DNA of 64,000 bases from Ovis canadensis (GCF_042477335.2 NC_091256.1:39586001-39650000), one strand, 5' to 3'; positions 11,930 to 23,972 are shown, counted from the stretch's first letter. Notes: generated by a model not told the origin, from the letters alone. Numbers and translations are program-made.

Positions 11930-12175
11930 ATGCGCGCTCAGTCACTCAGTCCTGTCCAGCTCTTTGCAACTCCATGGCCTGTAGCCAGCCAAGCTCCCCT
12001 GTCCACGGAATTCTCCAGGCAAGAACACTGGAGTGGGTTGCCATTCCCTTCTCCAAGGGATCTTCCCGACTCAGAGATTTAAAGTTTCTCCTGTGTTTCC
12101 AGCCTTGGCAGGTGGATTCTTTACCATCACATCACCTGTGGGATCACAAAGAGTGAGACACGACTTAGCAACTGA
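11930..12175 (-). mobile_element. Bov-tA SINE, rearranged
   Basis: Reversed SINE body and head up to about 12130, then a plus-oriented SINE tail GACACGACTTAGCAACT at 12157-12173. The identical 17-mer also lies at 11874-11890, so fragments of two orientations are joined. Confidence 0.75.
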
Positions 12176-12179
12176 GCAT

Positions 12180-12290
12180 GCACACACATATATATTTTAT
12201 ATATATATATTTTATATGTGTTATATATTTATAATGTATTATATATTAATATATATAATAAAGCATATATATATATATATATATAAACTC
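12180..12290. repeat. (AT)n-rich microsatellite
   Basis: Long TA/ATATAT tract with a short CA start, directly after a SINE. Confidence 0.9.
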
Positions 12291-13483
12291 AGGCCAAAAA
12301 TGCCTTTGAGCTGCCATAATACAAACATAATCCAGGTAGCTGCAGGCACAATCCTGACACCAGACAGCCCGTGATTGCAGAAGTGAAGCAGAAAGTCAGT
12401 TCTAGAGTCCAGCATCCCTGCAGGAGGATAAAAAGGAGCGTTCTGGTTTCAGTTTTGCTCAGGAAGCCAAGAGTTTGTTATGTTGGGATTTTCAGCACCA
12501 TCAGCCTTATTTTAAAGTTTGTTTTCCCTGAAAATCTCAAGCGCTGTTGGAAAGTCACCTTTCAGCCACCAGCAGAGGAGTAGCCCTCGACCCTCTTCCC
12601 AGCCTGGGTAAATCTGAGGGGTGCTGTGAAATTTGGTATGAAATTTTGAAAGAGTCCCAGGGATCATCATCATCATTCCAACTATTTTAAACCCCTTCCA
12701 TCTGAACATCTCAAAGACCTATGTACACATTAATTAGTCTCAGAACACTGCTTGGAAGTAAACAGATATGAGATTTCTATTGCCTCTTAGTGATATGTCT
12801 TCTGCATCTGCAGATTTCAGGTTCCATCCCATTATTTACTTTAGAAAAAAAGTAAATTCCTCCCCCATTTTGTAGGGTAAATGACCTTGCCTATAGTTCT
12901 AGGCTGAAGTCTGTGGCCTGTACAAAGAAGTTCTGTATAAAGCATGGCCTCTGCCCTTGCAAAGTTGGTACTATATTGAAGAGACAAGATTCAAGTATAT
13001 AACAAATAATAACATAAGAATTATTACAAGGCAGGATATGATTAGTTTAAAATGAGAGGTTTTCAGCAGGAGACGTCACCGTGGATGCTGGTAGCCCAGG
13101 AGAGCTTCATGGAAGAGGAGGTACTTGGACTGGACGCAGTGTGTGAGTCTGTGTGTGTTAAGTGCACAAGCACATTCCAGGAGGGGATGATGGCATGGGC
13201 AAAGGGACTGAGGTAGGAATTTGACTAACTTGTTTAGAAGTCACGTAGCCTGATATTGTTGGAGTTGGGAGAAGAGTGAATGATAAGATTGGGAAGCTGA
13301 GTAGATTCAGATCAAATAGTGAAAAATCTTAATACTAAAGTTTTAAGATTTGACTCTCAGCATATTCTAGAGTCAATTAAATAGGCGCAGAAGCTGGCCA
13401 AAGTGAACAGTTAAAGCTCATACTTGACATTAAATAAAAAAGGAATGGAATTGGTGACAGAAAAAATGAAACAGGGTAGTTTA

Positions 13484-13933
13484 TTTCTATTTATTTTTCA
13501 TTATTGGAGTATAATTGCTTTACAATGTTGTGTTTCTGTTGTACAATGGAGTGAATCAGCAATATATACATTTATCCCCTTCCTCTGGAACCTCCCCCCA
13601 CCTCCCCATCCCGCTGCTCTAGGTCATCACAGAGCACCAAGCTGAGCTCCCTGTGTTGTCCAGCAACTTCCCACTAGCTGTCTACTTTACACATGGAAGT
13701 GTCATTTATGTCAACCCTATTCGCCCAATTCATCCCCCCATCCCTTCTTCCTTGCCCCACCATGTCCACACATCCATTCTACATCTGCATCTCTGTTCCT
13801 TCCCTGCAAATAGGTCTATCTGTACTATTTTTCTCAATTCCATATATATGTGTTAATATACGATATTTGTTTTTCTCTTTCTGACTTACTTCACTCTATA
13901 TGACAGACTCCAGGTCCATCTACATCACTACTC
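13484..13933 (-). mobile_element. L1 (L1_BT-type) 5'-truncated 3' end
   Basis: Reversed L1 3'UTR with the same signature as at 3165 and 61735 (GTATAATTGCTTTACAATG; ATCACAGAGCACCAAGCTGA). Flanked by near-identical 15-bp duplications AAACAGGGTARTTTA at 13469-13483 and 13934-13948, which fix both ends exactly. The target lies directly beside a MER5A copy. Confidence 0.88.
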
Positions 13934-13969
13934 AAACAGGGTAATTTAGCAGAGACGGTTTAGCTAGAA

Positions 13970-14175
13970 TGGTGTTTCTCAAAGTGTGGTCCATGGACCA
14001 GCAACATCAGGGTCAAATGGGAACTTGTTTGAAATGCAAATTCTTGGGCCCCTGCAAAGACCTATTGAATCAGAAACTCTGGAGTCAGGGGGGTGGGGGT
14101 GGGGGGACTCAGCAATGTGAGCCATATCCAGTCTTCCAGGGGACTCTAATGCATCCTCAAGTTTGAGAACTAGTA
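13970..14175 (+). mobile_element. MER5A (hAT-Charlie) non-autonomous DNA transposon
   Basis: Begins GGTGTTTCTCAAAGTGTGGTC and ends CAAGTTTGAGAACTAGTA, with internal AATCAGAAACTCTGG. The perfect 8-bp duplication AGCTAGAA lies at 13962-13969 and 14176-14183, as expected for hAT elements. Confidence 0.93.
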
Positions 14176-14279
14176 AGCTAGAAAAAATCCTTCAACAGGT
14201 AGTCTCAAATATGGCAGAACTCTCTCATCTAATCATGCTCTGCATGTGCAAAAAATAAACCGCTAAACCAAATATTTTA

Positions 14280-14560
14280 ATGTTCTTTAAAACAACTTTT
14301 TATTATGTAAAGCTTCTAACTCACACAAAAGTGGACAGAGTTTGAACAGTAAACTCATATTTCTATCGCTCAAATTTAACAATTAGCAAGATTTGGCTGC
14401 ACTATCCCTTCTCACTTTTTCTCTGAATTTTTATTTTTTTAACCCTAGAAGTTATTTCAACTCACTCATACATATTTAAGCCTCTCTTAAAATATATATA
14501 TATGCTCTCACATGACCATGATGTCAATAACACACCTTACAGAAAGGACAGTACTTCCTT
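14280..14560. mobile_element. Ancient L1-like fragment
   Basis: Shows the TTTTTATTATGTAAAGC, ACACAAAAGTGGACAGAG and AATTTAACAATTAGCAAG pattern shared with the 29400-29660 copy. Recognised by eye only. Confidence 0.4.
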
Positions 14561-15288
14561 GGTTTCTCCTAATACCCAGACTATAATCAGATTTCTCTGG
14601 TTGTTGAAGTAGAGTCTATTTAATTTTGTTGTAACTGGCTATCTTCTATGTTATGCTACCCACACACCACAATAAACTTTAGAGGGATACTGACTCAGAG
14701 GGAAAATATTTTAGACATCTTTTCTTTTTAAAATATCTCTAAGAATGCATATTTATTTTAGGTTTAGATTTTTATATTTGAGGGAAGTTTCTTATTATCT
14801 GTGGAGTGGGTATTATTACAGTACGTGTGTAATGACTTTCCATTTTGGATGCTATGATGTAATTCTAACTAGAGTCAGAAAATGTAATTAACCAAGATGA
14901 ATCTTAGTTGGCTTAAGTACAACTTCCTGCCCCACTCTCTGTGTAGTCAGAAGTATGAAGTGTTATTGAAGTGTGTGGTGTTTCCTGACACTGCTTTGGA
15001 AATACATGTGTTGTTTGAATATTGAAATACATAGTAAAATATTCTCATACCTTCAAAATATTCTTAGTTCTCTGAATTTCTAGAGTTAGATGTAATAATA
15101 ATTGTGCACAATTACACAGTGCTTCTAAGCACTTGGTATATTAACTCAATTAAAAAAAAACAAAAAAAGCCATTAAAGAAGTGCTCAAATGCCAAAACAA
15201 GATAAAAAAGAGACGAAATCATAAGAAGATAGTTGACCAGATGTTTAAGTAATGAGAAGTGTAATTTTTTTAAATTAAGTAATTAATT

Positions 15289-15405
15289 TGGCTATGCTGG
15301 CTCTTAGTCTCAGCACATGGGATCTAGTTCCCTGACCAGGGATCGAAACTGAGCCCTCTGTATTGGGATCAGAGAGTCTTAGGTACCGGACTAGCAGGCA
15401 AGTCC
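15289..15405 (-). mobile_element. CHR SINE
   Basis: Reversed: GATCTAGTTCCCTGACCAGG in the body and GGACTAGCAGGCAAGTCC at the head edge. Confidence 0.87.
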
Positions 15406-17203
15406 AGAGAAATCAAATTTTTAATTCTCTCAAGTCATTTTTTTCTGATGATATAGACATATACATACATGTGTATTCTGTTATATAAGGCCCACCATTT
15501 ATCAAATCTTGATATTTATAAAGTAATTAATTTAATTAGCATATGCCCAAGACATGGGTATACAGTACTTTATATGTATACTTTATACTCTTGCAACTAT
15601 AACTTAAATTGGACGAGGCAACAAAACACAAAGACTAAATTTGGGTCAAAATTGAATTGTACTACCCCCTGAAATTCAATTCAGATGATAGATTTTAATT
15701 ATTTCGTTTTCTTTCTTAACCTTTTTTTGGGGGAAAAGTCTATCCCTGTTTTGTTCTCTTGGTCTCGTCACCTCTTCTGCCTGCTCCTCTGCTTCTCCCT
15801 AGGCCATTTCACAAATGTGTCATTTTATGGCACTTTCTTTAGACTGATTTGTAAGGTTGGAAATACTGTAAACAAGTTGAAAAAATGTAGATGGCATTGA
15901 AGATAAGAACAATTCCAAAAATAGTTGTCTGCCTCCCTGTGTTTTTGTTCTCCCAATAATGAGGCTCACTGCCTTTAATTATAGTTTGAGACACTATGTT
16001 GAAATATTTAATCTCTGAGTAATGACTGGATTTTAGTTTCCTAATTGGCATCTGTGTGTTTAGCAAATCCATGCCAAAACCCGAATCTGAGAGTAAGCAC
16101 GCAACACAGACATCAACTGTATATCAAACATTTCTGATATCCCCCACCTTAGCTCCAGGGTAACAATAGTAACCAAAAAAGGCAAGATAAATATCTTACA
16201 GTTCATGATTTCACATATTTTTAATTTACTAACCAACAACCTGTTAAGGTTTACAAGTCAACCCAAAAATCCTTATGTCATCAACACATAACAAAGTGTA
16301 ATTGTAGCCCCAAAGAAGCCCTTGGGGTTTGGGAACGTGTCTTGCTCACTCTCAAATGGTATTTCAGGTACCTGGGAGTAGTTCCCAGAAGATAATGCTA
16401 CACCTACGACTGGGTGACTTACTGAAAACCTTGTGAAACCAGCTTGAAAGGACTTGAAGAATAGGTTAGGTAGAGAAGTATCACCTTGAACTCTGTCCAC
16501 TGATGTGCCTTTGTGTTTTCCTAGGAGGAGAATAATCCATGGAAAACTCTTTGGGCATCTTCCTCTGATTATTGTTAGCTTCTTATTCTTTGAAACAAGA
16601 TGGCCCACTCATGATCAGGAACACTCCTCTTTGGGGAGTGTCTGATAATGCTGTGGGCATGAGACCTACAAGCTCACATTCCCTGCATAATGTATGTTTC
16701 CTTTGCCAATGTTTATCTAGCCTAAAGTTACACATGGGTGGAGCTGGAGCAGGAGGTGGAATTACAGAACCCAGCTGTTCTACTCATTTTGACCTTCCTA
16801 AGATGAAAAGCCAAATCATAGCCTGATGACAGGCTCTGAAGACCGGTAGACAGAACTGCTCTTTCAGAGGCAGAGAGGGAGAAGAGATTCTGATCGTCCA
16901 ATCTAGTTCGTATGGGGAAAGAGATCCCTGACATGTCTGATAGTAGTGTCTGAAGCCTTTCACTCCAGACAGGGTTTAATAGGCTACCTTAGGCATTTCA
17001 GAGCTGAACAGTCACCTGGAGGCCATGGTATTCGTGGTCCTCTGAAAATGAAAACTGCTCTCCTTTCCAGATGTGAATAACACCCTGTGGGATGGGACTG
17101 GAGCCAATCAAGGTGATAAGGACTGAAGGAGGCCACTTCCAGACACTTAACCATCATTGTGGTTACTGCGTAGGATGAAAACAAAGCCAGCTCCCTCCTT
17201 GAG

Positions 17204-17315
17204 AAGGTAAAAGGACCGGATTTACTGATGGGTTGTGAGAGAAGAGAATCAGACTGCTGCCTGAGTGTTTAGCTCACACGACAGGGTGCCTAGTGGTATG
17301 GGATACAGTAAGTCC
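17204..17315 (+). repeat. Direct-repeat unit A of a local pair
   Basis: Shares a gapped match with 19445-19560, including TGATGGRTYGTGAGA and CTGCCTGAGTGTT / CTGCTGCCTGAGTG-like blocks. It may be an unnamed old dispersed repeat. Confidence 0.55.
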
Positions 17316-17489
17316 CCTCATACGAACGAGTTCTGTTCATTAGACCCCATGAGGTGACAAGATGACAGTGGAGGCCAGCTAACCACGTTGAGCAAACGGT
17401 GGCCCAAATTTGATCCTCACATTGTACGTGGCCTTTTCTAGGCACAACCCAGAACCAGAACTTTTACCCTCTCCAAATTCAGATACTCT

Positions 17490-17706
17490 GACTTCCCAGG
17501 TGGCTCAGTGGTAAAGAATCCGCCTGCCAATGCAGAAGACACAAGAGACACAGGTTCAATCCTTGGGTCGGGAAGATCTTCTGGAATAGGAAATGGCAAC
17601 CCATTAGAGTATTTCTTGCCTGGGAAATACCATGGACAGAGGAGCCTGCGGGCTACAGTCCACGGCGTCTCAAAGAGCTGATCACGACTGAGCACGTGCA
17701 CACAAC
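17490..17706 (+). mobile_element. Bov-tA SINE
   Basis: Head TCCCAGGTGGCTCAGTGG, Bov-A body, tail ending GACTGAGCACGTGCACAC. Flanks share (A)ATTCAGATA/ACTCAGATA. Confidence 0.9.
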
Positions 17707-18019
17707 TCAGATAAAGGGGGTCCAGTCATGTCCCAGAGCACTCAGTGATTTCTCAGAATTCCCTCTGCTGCTTGGTAAATTGGGATTTTTCTTCTCTGCT
17801 GTGGAAGAGGAAACTAAAGCTTTAAGCAACACGCAGGAAGAGGCAACCCCAGGAGGGGAACTCAGGTCTGTCTGACTCCAAAGGTCACGTTCTTTCCACT
17901 TCCTCATTTTCCACCCCTCCCCCACCCCAAAGTATAGATTCTCTAAACAAATGCTGCTGTCCATCCCATTGTTGGATAAGTAGCTTCTAAATTTCACTGT
18001 GATAGAGCTCATTGGGCCA

Positions 18020-18200
18020 ACTTTCTGGGACCCCATGGACTGTAGTCTGCCAGGTTCCTCTGTCCATGGAGTTCTCCAGGCCAGAATACTGGAGTGGGTG
18101 GCTGTTCCCTTCTCCAGGTGATCTTCCCAACCCAGGGATCAAACTGGGGTCCTGCATTGCAGGCAGATTCTTTACCAGCTGAACTACCAGGGAAGCCCAG
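18020..18200 (-). mobile_element. Bov-tA SINE with 29-bp flanking duplication
   Basis: Reversed and trimmed at its 3' end. A 29-bp sequence is repeated at 17991-18019 and 18201-18229, differing at about five positions. Confidence 0.9.
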
Positions 18201-18927
18201 ATTTCATTGTGTTGGAGTTCACTGGGCCATACCAGTTCTAGGTAGAGGTAACAAGGATGTTAGTAACACGAGGCCATTAAGATCCCTTGCCTCTTAAGGT
18301 TCATCCTTGGCTGAAGATGCTGAGTTGACAATGCTCTTTGGACATTTTGTCATGCAAGGTATAATTCTTAGCCTGGAGTAGATAGATAATAGATGGCATT
18401 ACCACTTGGAAAAGTGTTTCCTTTTTTTTTTTGGGGGGGGGGTGGTTTCCTTTTTATGTCCTCTCTTGGTATCTGGAAGCAACTAATCAGAAGTTGATTT
18501 CGCCATATCCTCTTATCTATGACAGACTGAAGGTGGAGGCGGAAGTGCCCACAGAAGGCATTTGGGCACCCAGTTAATTCCGTGGTAACAACTCAGGGGC
18601 ATGTTGATCCTCCAAATCGTCACGTGTTCACCTCTAGCATCAATACAGTGTTATTTACATAATTTCAAAAACAAAAGGAACCTAACCACTGATTTTCTTT
18701 AAACACACATTACATATTAAAAGCATAAAATCGTGATTGGGAAAGAAACACAATGAAATTCTTGTTAGTAGGTCCTTTGACAAGAGAAAGAGAATAGGAG
18801 TGAGGGGTGGGGAGATGTTCAGAAGAATTTTAACCACATCTGTTTTATGTTTGATTTATTTTAAAGGGGAAGAAAAAGACCTGTAACAAGTTTAGCAGCA
18901 AGTTAACATGCTACCATTGCTAATTCT

Positions 18928-19136
18928 TGGGCTTCCCTACTGGCTCAAACGGTAAAGAATCTGCCTGCAGTACAGGAGATTCAGGTCCCACCGAAGGTTT
19001 GGGAAGATCCCTTGAAGAAGGGAATGGCTACCCACTCCAGTATTCTTGCCTGGTGAATTCCATGGACAAAGGCGCCTAGTGGGATACAGTCAATGGGGTC
19101 GCAAAGAGTCGGATGCAACTGAGCAACTAAAACACG
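18928..19136 (+). mobile_element. Bov-tA SINE
   Basis: Flanked by TTGYTAATTCT at 18917-18927 and 19137-19147. Confidence 0.91.
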
Positions 19137-19444
19137 TTGTTAATTCTGGGTTGTGACTACACAGGTGCTTCATATGGGCTCTGTGTTTCTCTGTTCCATT
19201 TTTTCATAATAAAATATATGTATAAATATTTTCTATTAGGACTGTGATTAAATGCTAAGAGTATGTGTATCTTGGAGCAGGGTACATGGGGTGGGGGCCT
19301 AAGGCAGAGAGTTGCGGGGGCCTTCCACTTAGAGGGACTGTCTGTTACCCAGTGATACAGTGTGGGAGTCCAGAGATGGCAGGGCTGGAATAGGGCAGCC
19401 AGAGTGGTGGATATGGAGAGAAATGAATGGACTCAACAGAAATT

Positions 19445-19560
19445 GGGAAGGTAAGAGGACAGCACTTGGTGATGGATCGTGAGAAGAGGGAACCAGACTG
19501 CCGCCTGAGTGTTACGCTCACACCACAGGTGGATGGTGCTATGGAATACTGGCAGAAGGA
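19445..19560 (+). repeat. Direct-repeat unit B of a local pair
   Basis: Partner of 17204-17315 in the same orientation, 2.2 kb away, with several small indels. Confidence 0.55.
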
Positions 19561-19565
19561 GATGA

Positions 19566-19686
19566 GCGTTTCCTGTCGGTCCAGTGATTAGGAGTCTGTG
19601 CTCTCACTACCAAGGACCAGGGTTGGACCCCTGCCTGGGGAAATGGAATCCCACAAGCTATGCATGGGCAAAAAAAAAAAAAAAAG
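19566..19686 (+). mobile_element. CHR SINE with poly(A)
   Basis: Head GTCGGTCCAGTGATTAGGAG and a 15-A tail. Confidence 0.86.
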
Positions 19687-20050
19687 CAACAGTATAACAG
19701 CTGAATTATAGATTTGATTTGGGACTTACTGATCTTGAGGTATCTTTAAGACATTCAAGGAAAATCAGGGTACAGTTAACAAGGAAGTAGCAATACTTTG
19801 CTCACTGCTGGAGGACTGATCCCTGGCTCTCCTGTGCCCTTCCTCTGTGATGTGTCCAGATTGTCCCAGTCAGGAGCTCAGGGGGCAAAAACCTGCTTTA
19901 TTACACTGTGATGGATCTCACAGTGATGGGAAAGGTAACCATGCCCAGCTTGGTTCTGTTTGTTCTAACTTAGTGAGGAGTGTGTCTGAGTTTTCGGTTT
20001 CCTCCTTTCTGCCCTCAAACCTGCTAGGGTCGTTCTCTAATTCTGAGTCC

Positions 20051-20262
20051 TCGCTGATGGTGGCTCAGACAGTAAAGTGTCTGTCTATAATGTGAGAGAC
20101 CTTGGTTCAACCCCTGGGTTGGGAAGATTCCCTGGAGAAGGAAATGGCAACCCACTCCAGTACTCTTGCCTTGAAAATCTCATGGACAGAGGAGCTTGGT
20201 GCAGGCTACTGTCCATGGGGTCGCAAAGAGTCGGCACGACTGAGCGACTTCACTTTCACTTT
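20051..20262 (+). mobile_element. Bov-tA SINE
   Basis: Head GGTGGCTCAGACAGTAAAG, Bov-A body, tail GACTGAGCGACTTCACTTTC. Directly precedes the MaLR LTR. Confidence 0.9.
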
Positions 20263-20271
20263 GCCGGACTC

Positions 20272-22838
20272 TGCTATGGTCTGAATGTTTGTCTTCCCCC
20301 TCCCCCAAATTCATATGCTCACACTCAATGCCCAAGGTGATGGTATTAAGAGGTGGGATCTTTGGGAGGTGATAAGGTCATGGAGATGAAACCCTCATAA
20401 ATGGAATTAGTTTTCTTATAAAAAGAGACTCCAGACAGCTAGCTCACCCCTTCTATCATGTGAGAACTCAGCCTGAAGTCAGCAATGTGCAACCCAGAAG
20501 CGGTTCTCCAGCAGAACCAAAACTCTGCATGCCATGATCTTGGACTTCTCAGCCTCGAGGTCTGTAAGAAATAAGCTTCTGACGTTTATGAGCCAAAGAT
20601 GGAGAAGCTCTATAAGCTGGAGAAGTCAGCAAAAACAAGACTGGGAGCTGAGTGTGGCTAAGATCATGAACTCCTTATTGCAAAATTCAGACTTAAATTG
20701 AAGAAAGTATAGAAAACAACTAGACCATTCAGGTATGACCTAAATCAAATCCTTTATGATTATACAGTGGAAGGGACAAATATATTCCAGGGATTAGATC
20801 TGATAAACAGAGTGCCTGAAGAACTATGGATGGAGGTTCACAACATTGTACAGGAGGCCGGGATCAAAACCATCCCCAAGAAAAAGAAATGCAAAAAGGC
20901 AAGATGGTTGTCTGAGGAGGCCTTACATATAGCTGAGAAAAGAAGAGAAGTGAAAGGCAAATGAGAAAAAGATATATCCATCTGAATGTAGAGTTCCAAC
21001 AAATATCAAGGAGAGATAAGATAGCCTTCCTAAGTGATCGATGCAAAGAAATAGAATGGGAAACAATAGACTCTAACAATAGAAAGTTAGAGATACCAAG
21101 GGAACATTTCATGCAAAGATGAGCACAATAAAGGACAGAAACAGTATGGATCTAACAGAAGCAGAAGATATTAAGAAGAAGTAGCAAGAATACACAGAAG
21201 AACTATACAAAAAAGATCTTCATGACCCAGGTAACCACAATGGTGTGGTCACTTACCTAGACTGAGACATCCTGGAGTGCAAAGTCAGGTGGGCCTTAGG
21301 AAGAATCACGATGAACAAAGCTAGTGGAGGTGATGGAATGCCAGCTGAGCTATTTCAAATCCTAAAAGATGATGCTGTGAAAGTGCTGCAGTCAATATGC
21401 CAGCAAATTTGGAAAACTTAGCAGTGGCCACAGGACTGGAAAATGTCACTTTTCATTCCAATGCCAAAGAATGTTCAAACTACCACACATTGTACTCATC
21501 TCACACACTAGCGAAATAATGCTCAACTCTAAGGCAGGTTTCAACAGTATGTGAACTGTGAACTTCCAGATATTCAAGCTGGATTTAGAAAAGGCAGAGA
21601 ACCAGAGATCAAAATGCCAATATCTTCTAGATTATTGAAAACGCAAGAGAGCTCCAGAAAAACATCTTTTGCTTTATTGACTACACCAAAGTCTTTGACT
21701 GTGTGGATCACAACAAACTGTGGAAAATTCTTCAAGAGATGGGAATACCAGACCATGTGACCTGCCTCCTGAGAAATCTGTATGCAGGTCAGGAAGCAAC
21801 AGTTAGAACTGGACATGGAGCAACAGTTTAGTTCCAAATTGGGAAAGGAGTATCATCAAGGCTATATATTGTCGCCCTGCTTATTTAACTTCTATACAGA
21901 GTACATCATGTGAAATGCCCGGCTGGATGAAGCACAAGTTGGAATCAAGATTGCCAGGAGAAATATCAATAACCTAGATATGCAGATGACACCACCCTTA
22001 TGGCAGAAAACGAAGAGGAACTACAGAGCCTCTTGATGAAAGTGGAACAGGAGAGTGAAAAGCTAATTTAAAACTCAACATTCGCAAAACGAAGATCATG
22101 GCATCTGGTCCCATCACTTCATGGGAAATAGATGGGAAAACAATGCAAACAGGGACAGACTTTATTTTGGGGGGCTCCAAAATTACTGCAGATGGTGACT
22201 GCAGCCATGAAATTAAAAGACACTTACTCCCTGAAATAAAAGCTATGACAAATCTGGATAGCATATTAAAAAGTAGAGACATTACTTTGCCAACAAAGTT
22301 CTGTCTAGTCAAAGCTATGGCTTTTCCAGTAGTCATGTACGGATATAAGAGTTGGACTATGAAGAAAGCTGAGCACCAAAGAATTGATGCTTTTGAACTG
22401 TGGTGTTGGAGAAGACTCTGGAGAGTCCCTTGGAGCAAGGATATCAAACTAATCAATCCCAAAGGAAATCAGTCCTGAATATTCATTGGAAAGACTGATG
22501 CTGAAGCTGAAGCTCCAATACTTTGACCACCTGATGCGAAGAACTGACTCACTGGAAAAGACCCTGATGCTGGGAAAGATTGAAGGCAGAAGGAGAAGGG
22601 GATGACAGAGGGTGAGATGGTTGAATGGCATCACCGACTTGATAGACACAAGTTTGAGCAAGCTCCAGGAGTTGATGATGGACAGGGAAGCCTGGCATGC
22701 TGTAATCCAAGGGGGTCACAAAAAGTTGGACACGACTGAGCAACTGAACTGAACTGAAGGACTGTGAGAAATAAATTTCCGTAGTTTATGAGCTACTTTG
22801 TCTGTGGTATTTTATTTCAGTAGTCTTAGTCCTAAGAC
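20272..22838 (+). mobile_element. MaLR-type LTR (MLT1/MST class), split by BovB
   Basis: Solo LTR of the ERVL-MaLR class in two parts, 20272-20593 and 22794-22838. Diagnostic parts: TGCTATGGTCTGAATGTTTG at the start, GGTATTAAGAGGTGGGATC, TTATAAAAAGAGACTCC, ATCTTGGACTTCTCAGCC, and the AGAAATAAATTTC region near the poly(A) signal. No internal viral genes are present. The BovB landed about 45 bp from its 3' end. Confidence 0.85.
20594..22757 (+). mobile_element. BovB LINE, 2.2 kb, 5'-truncated and degenerate
   Basis: Plus-strand BovB from mid ORF through RT to the GACTGAACTGAACTGAA tail. Recognisable pieces are the PDIQAGFRKGRE and SWEIDGKT segments and a 126-codon C-terminal frame (22098-22478), broken by stops and frameshifts. 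It splits a MaLR LTR: LTR sequence ends at 20593 and resumes at 22794. A 36-bp stretch of LTR is repeated on both sides (20558-20593 and 22758-22793, 29 of 36 identical), an unusually long target duplication. Confidence 0.94.
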
Positions 22839-22928
22839 TGCTGCTGCTAAGTCACTTCAGTCGTGTCCAACTCTGTGTGACCCCATAGACGGCAGCCCAC
22901 CAGGCTCCTCCATCCATGGGTGCTAAAT
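22838..22928 (-). mobile_element. Bov-A SINE fragment
   Basis: Reversed partial unit from CTGCTGCTGCTAAGTCAC to TCCATCCATGG, back to back with the next dimer. Confidence 0.88.
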
Positions 22929-22929
22929 C

Positions 22930-23203
22930 GGAGAAAGCAATGGCAACTCACTCCAGTACTCTTGCCTGGAAAATCCCATGGACAGAGGAGCCTGGTAGGC
23001 TGCAGTCCATGGGGTCGCTAAGGGTTGGACATGACTGAGCGACTTCACTTTCACTTTTCACTTTCATGCATTGGAGAAGGAAATGGCAACCCACTCCAGT
23101 GTTCTTGCCTGGAGAATCCCAGGGACGGGGGAGCCTGTTGGGCTGCCGTCTCTGGGGTCGCACAGAGTCGGACACGACTGAAACGACTTAGCAGCAGCAG
23201 CAG
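22930..23203 (+). mobile_element. Bov-A2 SINE dimer
   Basis: Two units with a (CAG)n tail. Together with the preceding reversed unit it forms an inverted repeat. Confidence 0.92.
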
Positions 23204-23972
23204 CACCCACTTAAATATTGACTCCCATCATCTTGGATTGGGTAGTCCTAGAAGGGGACCCTGAGGCAGGATTTCAGTGCAACTAGTTTACTTAACAAGT
23301 GATCCCAGCAAGACTGGAAGTAGGGAAGTGAGGCAGGGAAGAGAAGGGAGCCAAGGAAAGGAATATTATTAAGCATATTAGTGCTGTGGCAACTGGAACT
23401 GGGGCTCAGTCCTGCTGGGGACTGTAGGAGATAGTAACACGCCTGTGAGTTTTCCTACCCCAGGGGTGAGAAAGAGGGGGAGCCTCCACTTTCCATCCAT
23501 CACTGGCTAAGGCCTGCTCCTAGTGATGTTAACTCCTCAGGAGGTCTGTTTGTAGTGTAGAAGGAAAGGTCTTTCAGGTGGAGAATCACAGGTGCCTGCA
23601 GTGGGACAGCCTTTGGAATGTACCAGAATGCTGGGTGACGAAAGGATGTGTTTCCCACAAGAGTTTTTGAGCTTCATGTAGCAAACAGACTCTGAGGTCA
23701 TCCCTATGGTTTCCAGTTGCTGGTACTCGCACTCTGTATAATCCCCTTTCCTGAGTGAGATGATTCTAACCACTAGAATATGATGCTGATGGGGTGTTCG
23801 TCTGGGATCAGGTTCTGTCATGTAAGATTCCATTCTCGCTAGTTCTCTGTCTCCCTTGCTGCCTTTGCAGAAGTGAGCTGCTGTGTCCTAAGAGGCCCTG
23901 TGGAGAAGCCCACATGGCAAGGAACTGTGAGCAGCCTCTTGGAGATGAGCAAGGCCTCCAGTCTACAGTTAG

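Larger units (their letters stand above)
14184..17489. other. Intergenic; mostly AT-rich DNA, no gene recognised
   Basis: Contains an ancient L1-like piece (14280-14560) and a CHR (15289-15405). Frames up to 111 codons (16273-16608) lack recognisable similarity. 17204-17315 is related to 19445-19560. Confidence 0.5.

Noticed and set aside
18421-18446. T-run followed by G-run
   Set aside because: Simple homopolymer junction in unassigned DNA; no further support for a functional element.
20272-20593. Possible endogenous retrovirus with genes
   Set aside because: Only a solo MaLR LTR is visible; the inserted internal sequence is BovB, not viral coding sequence.
21551-22478. Reverse transcriptase genes as part of a novel defence or retron-like system
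   Set aside because: The motifs and 3' tails are those of BovB LINEs. Every copy is truncated or frameshifted and there are no associated partner genes.
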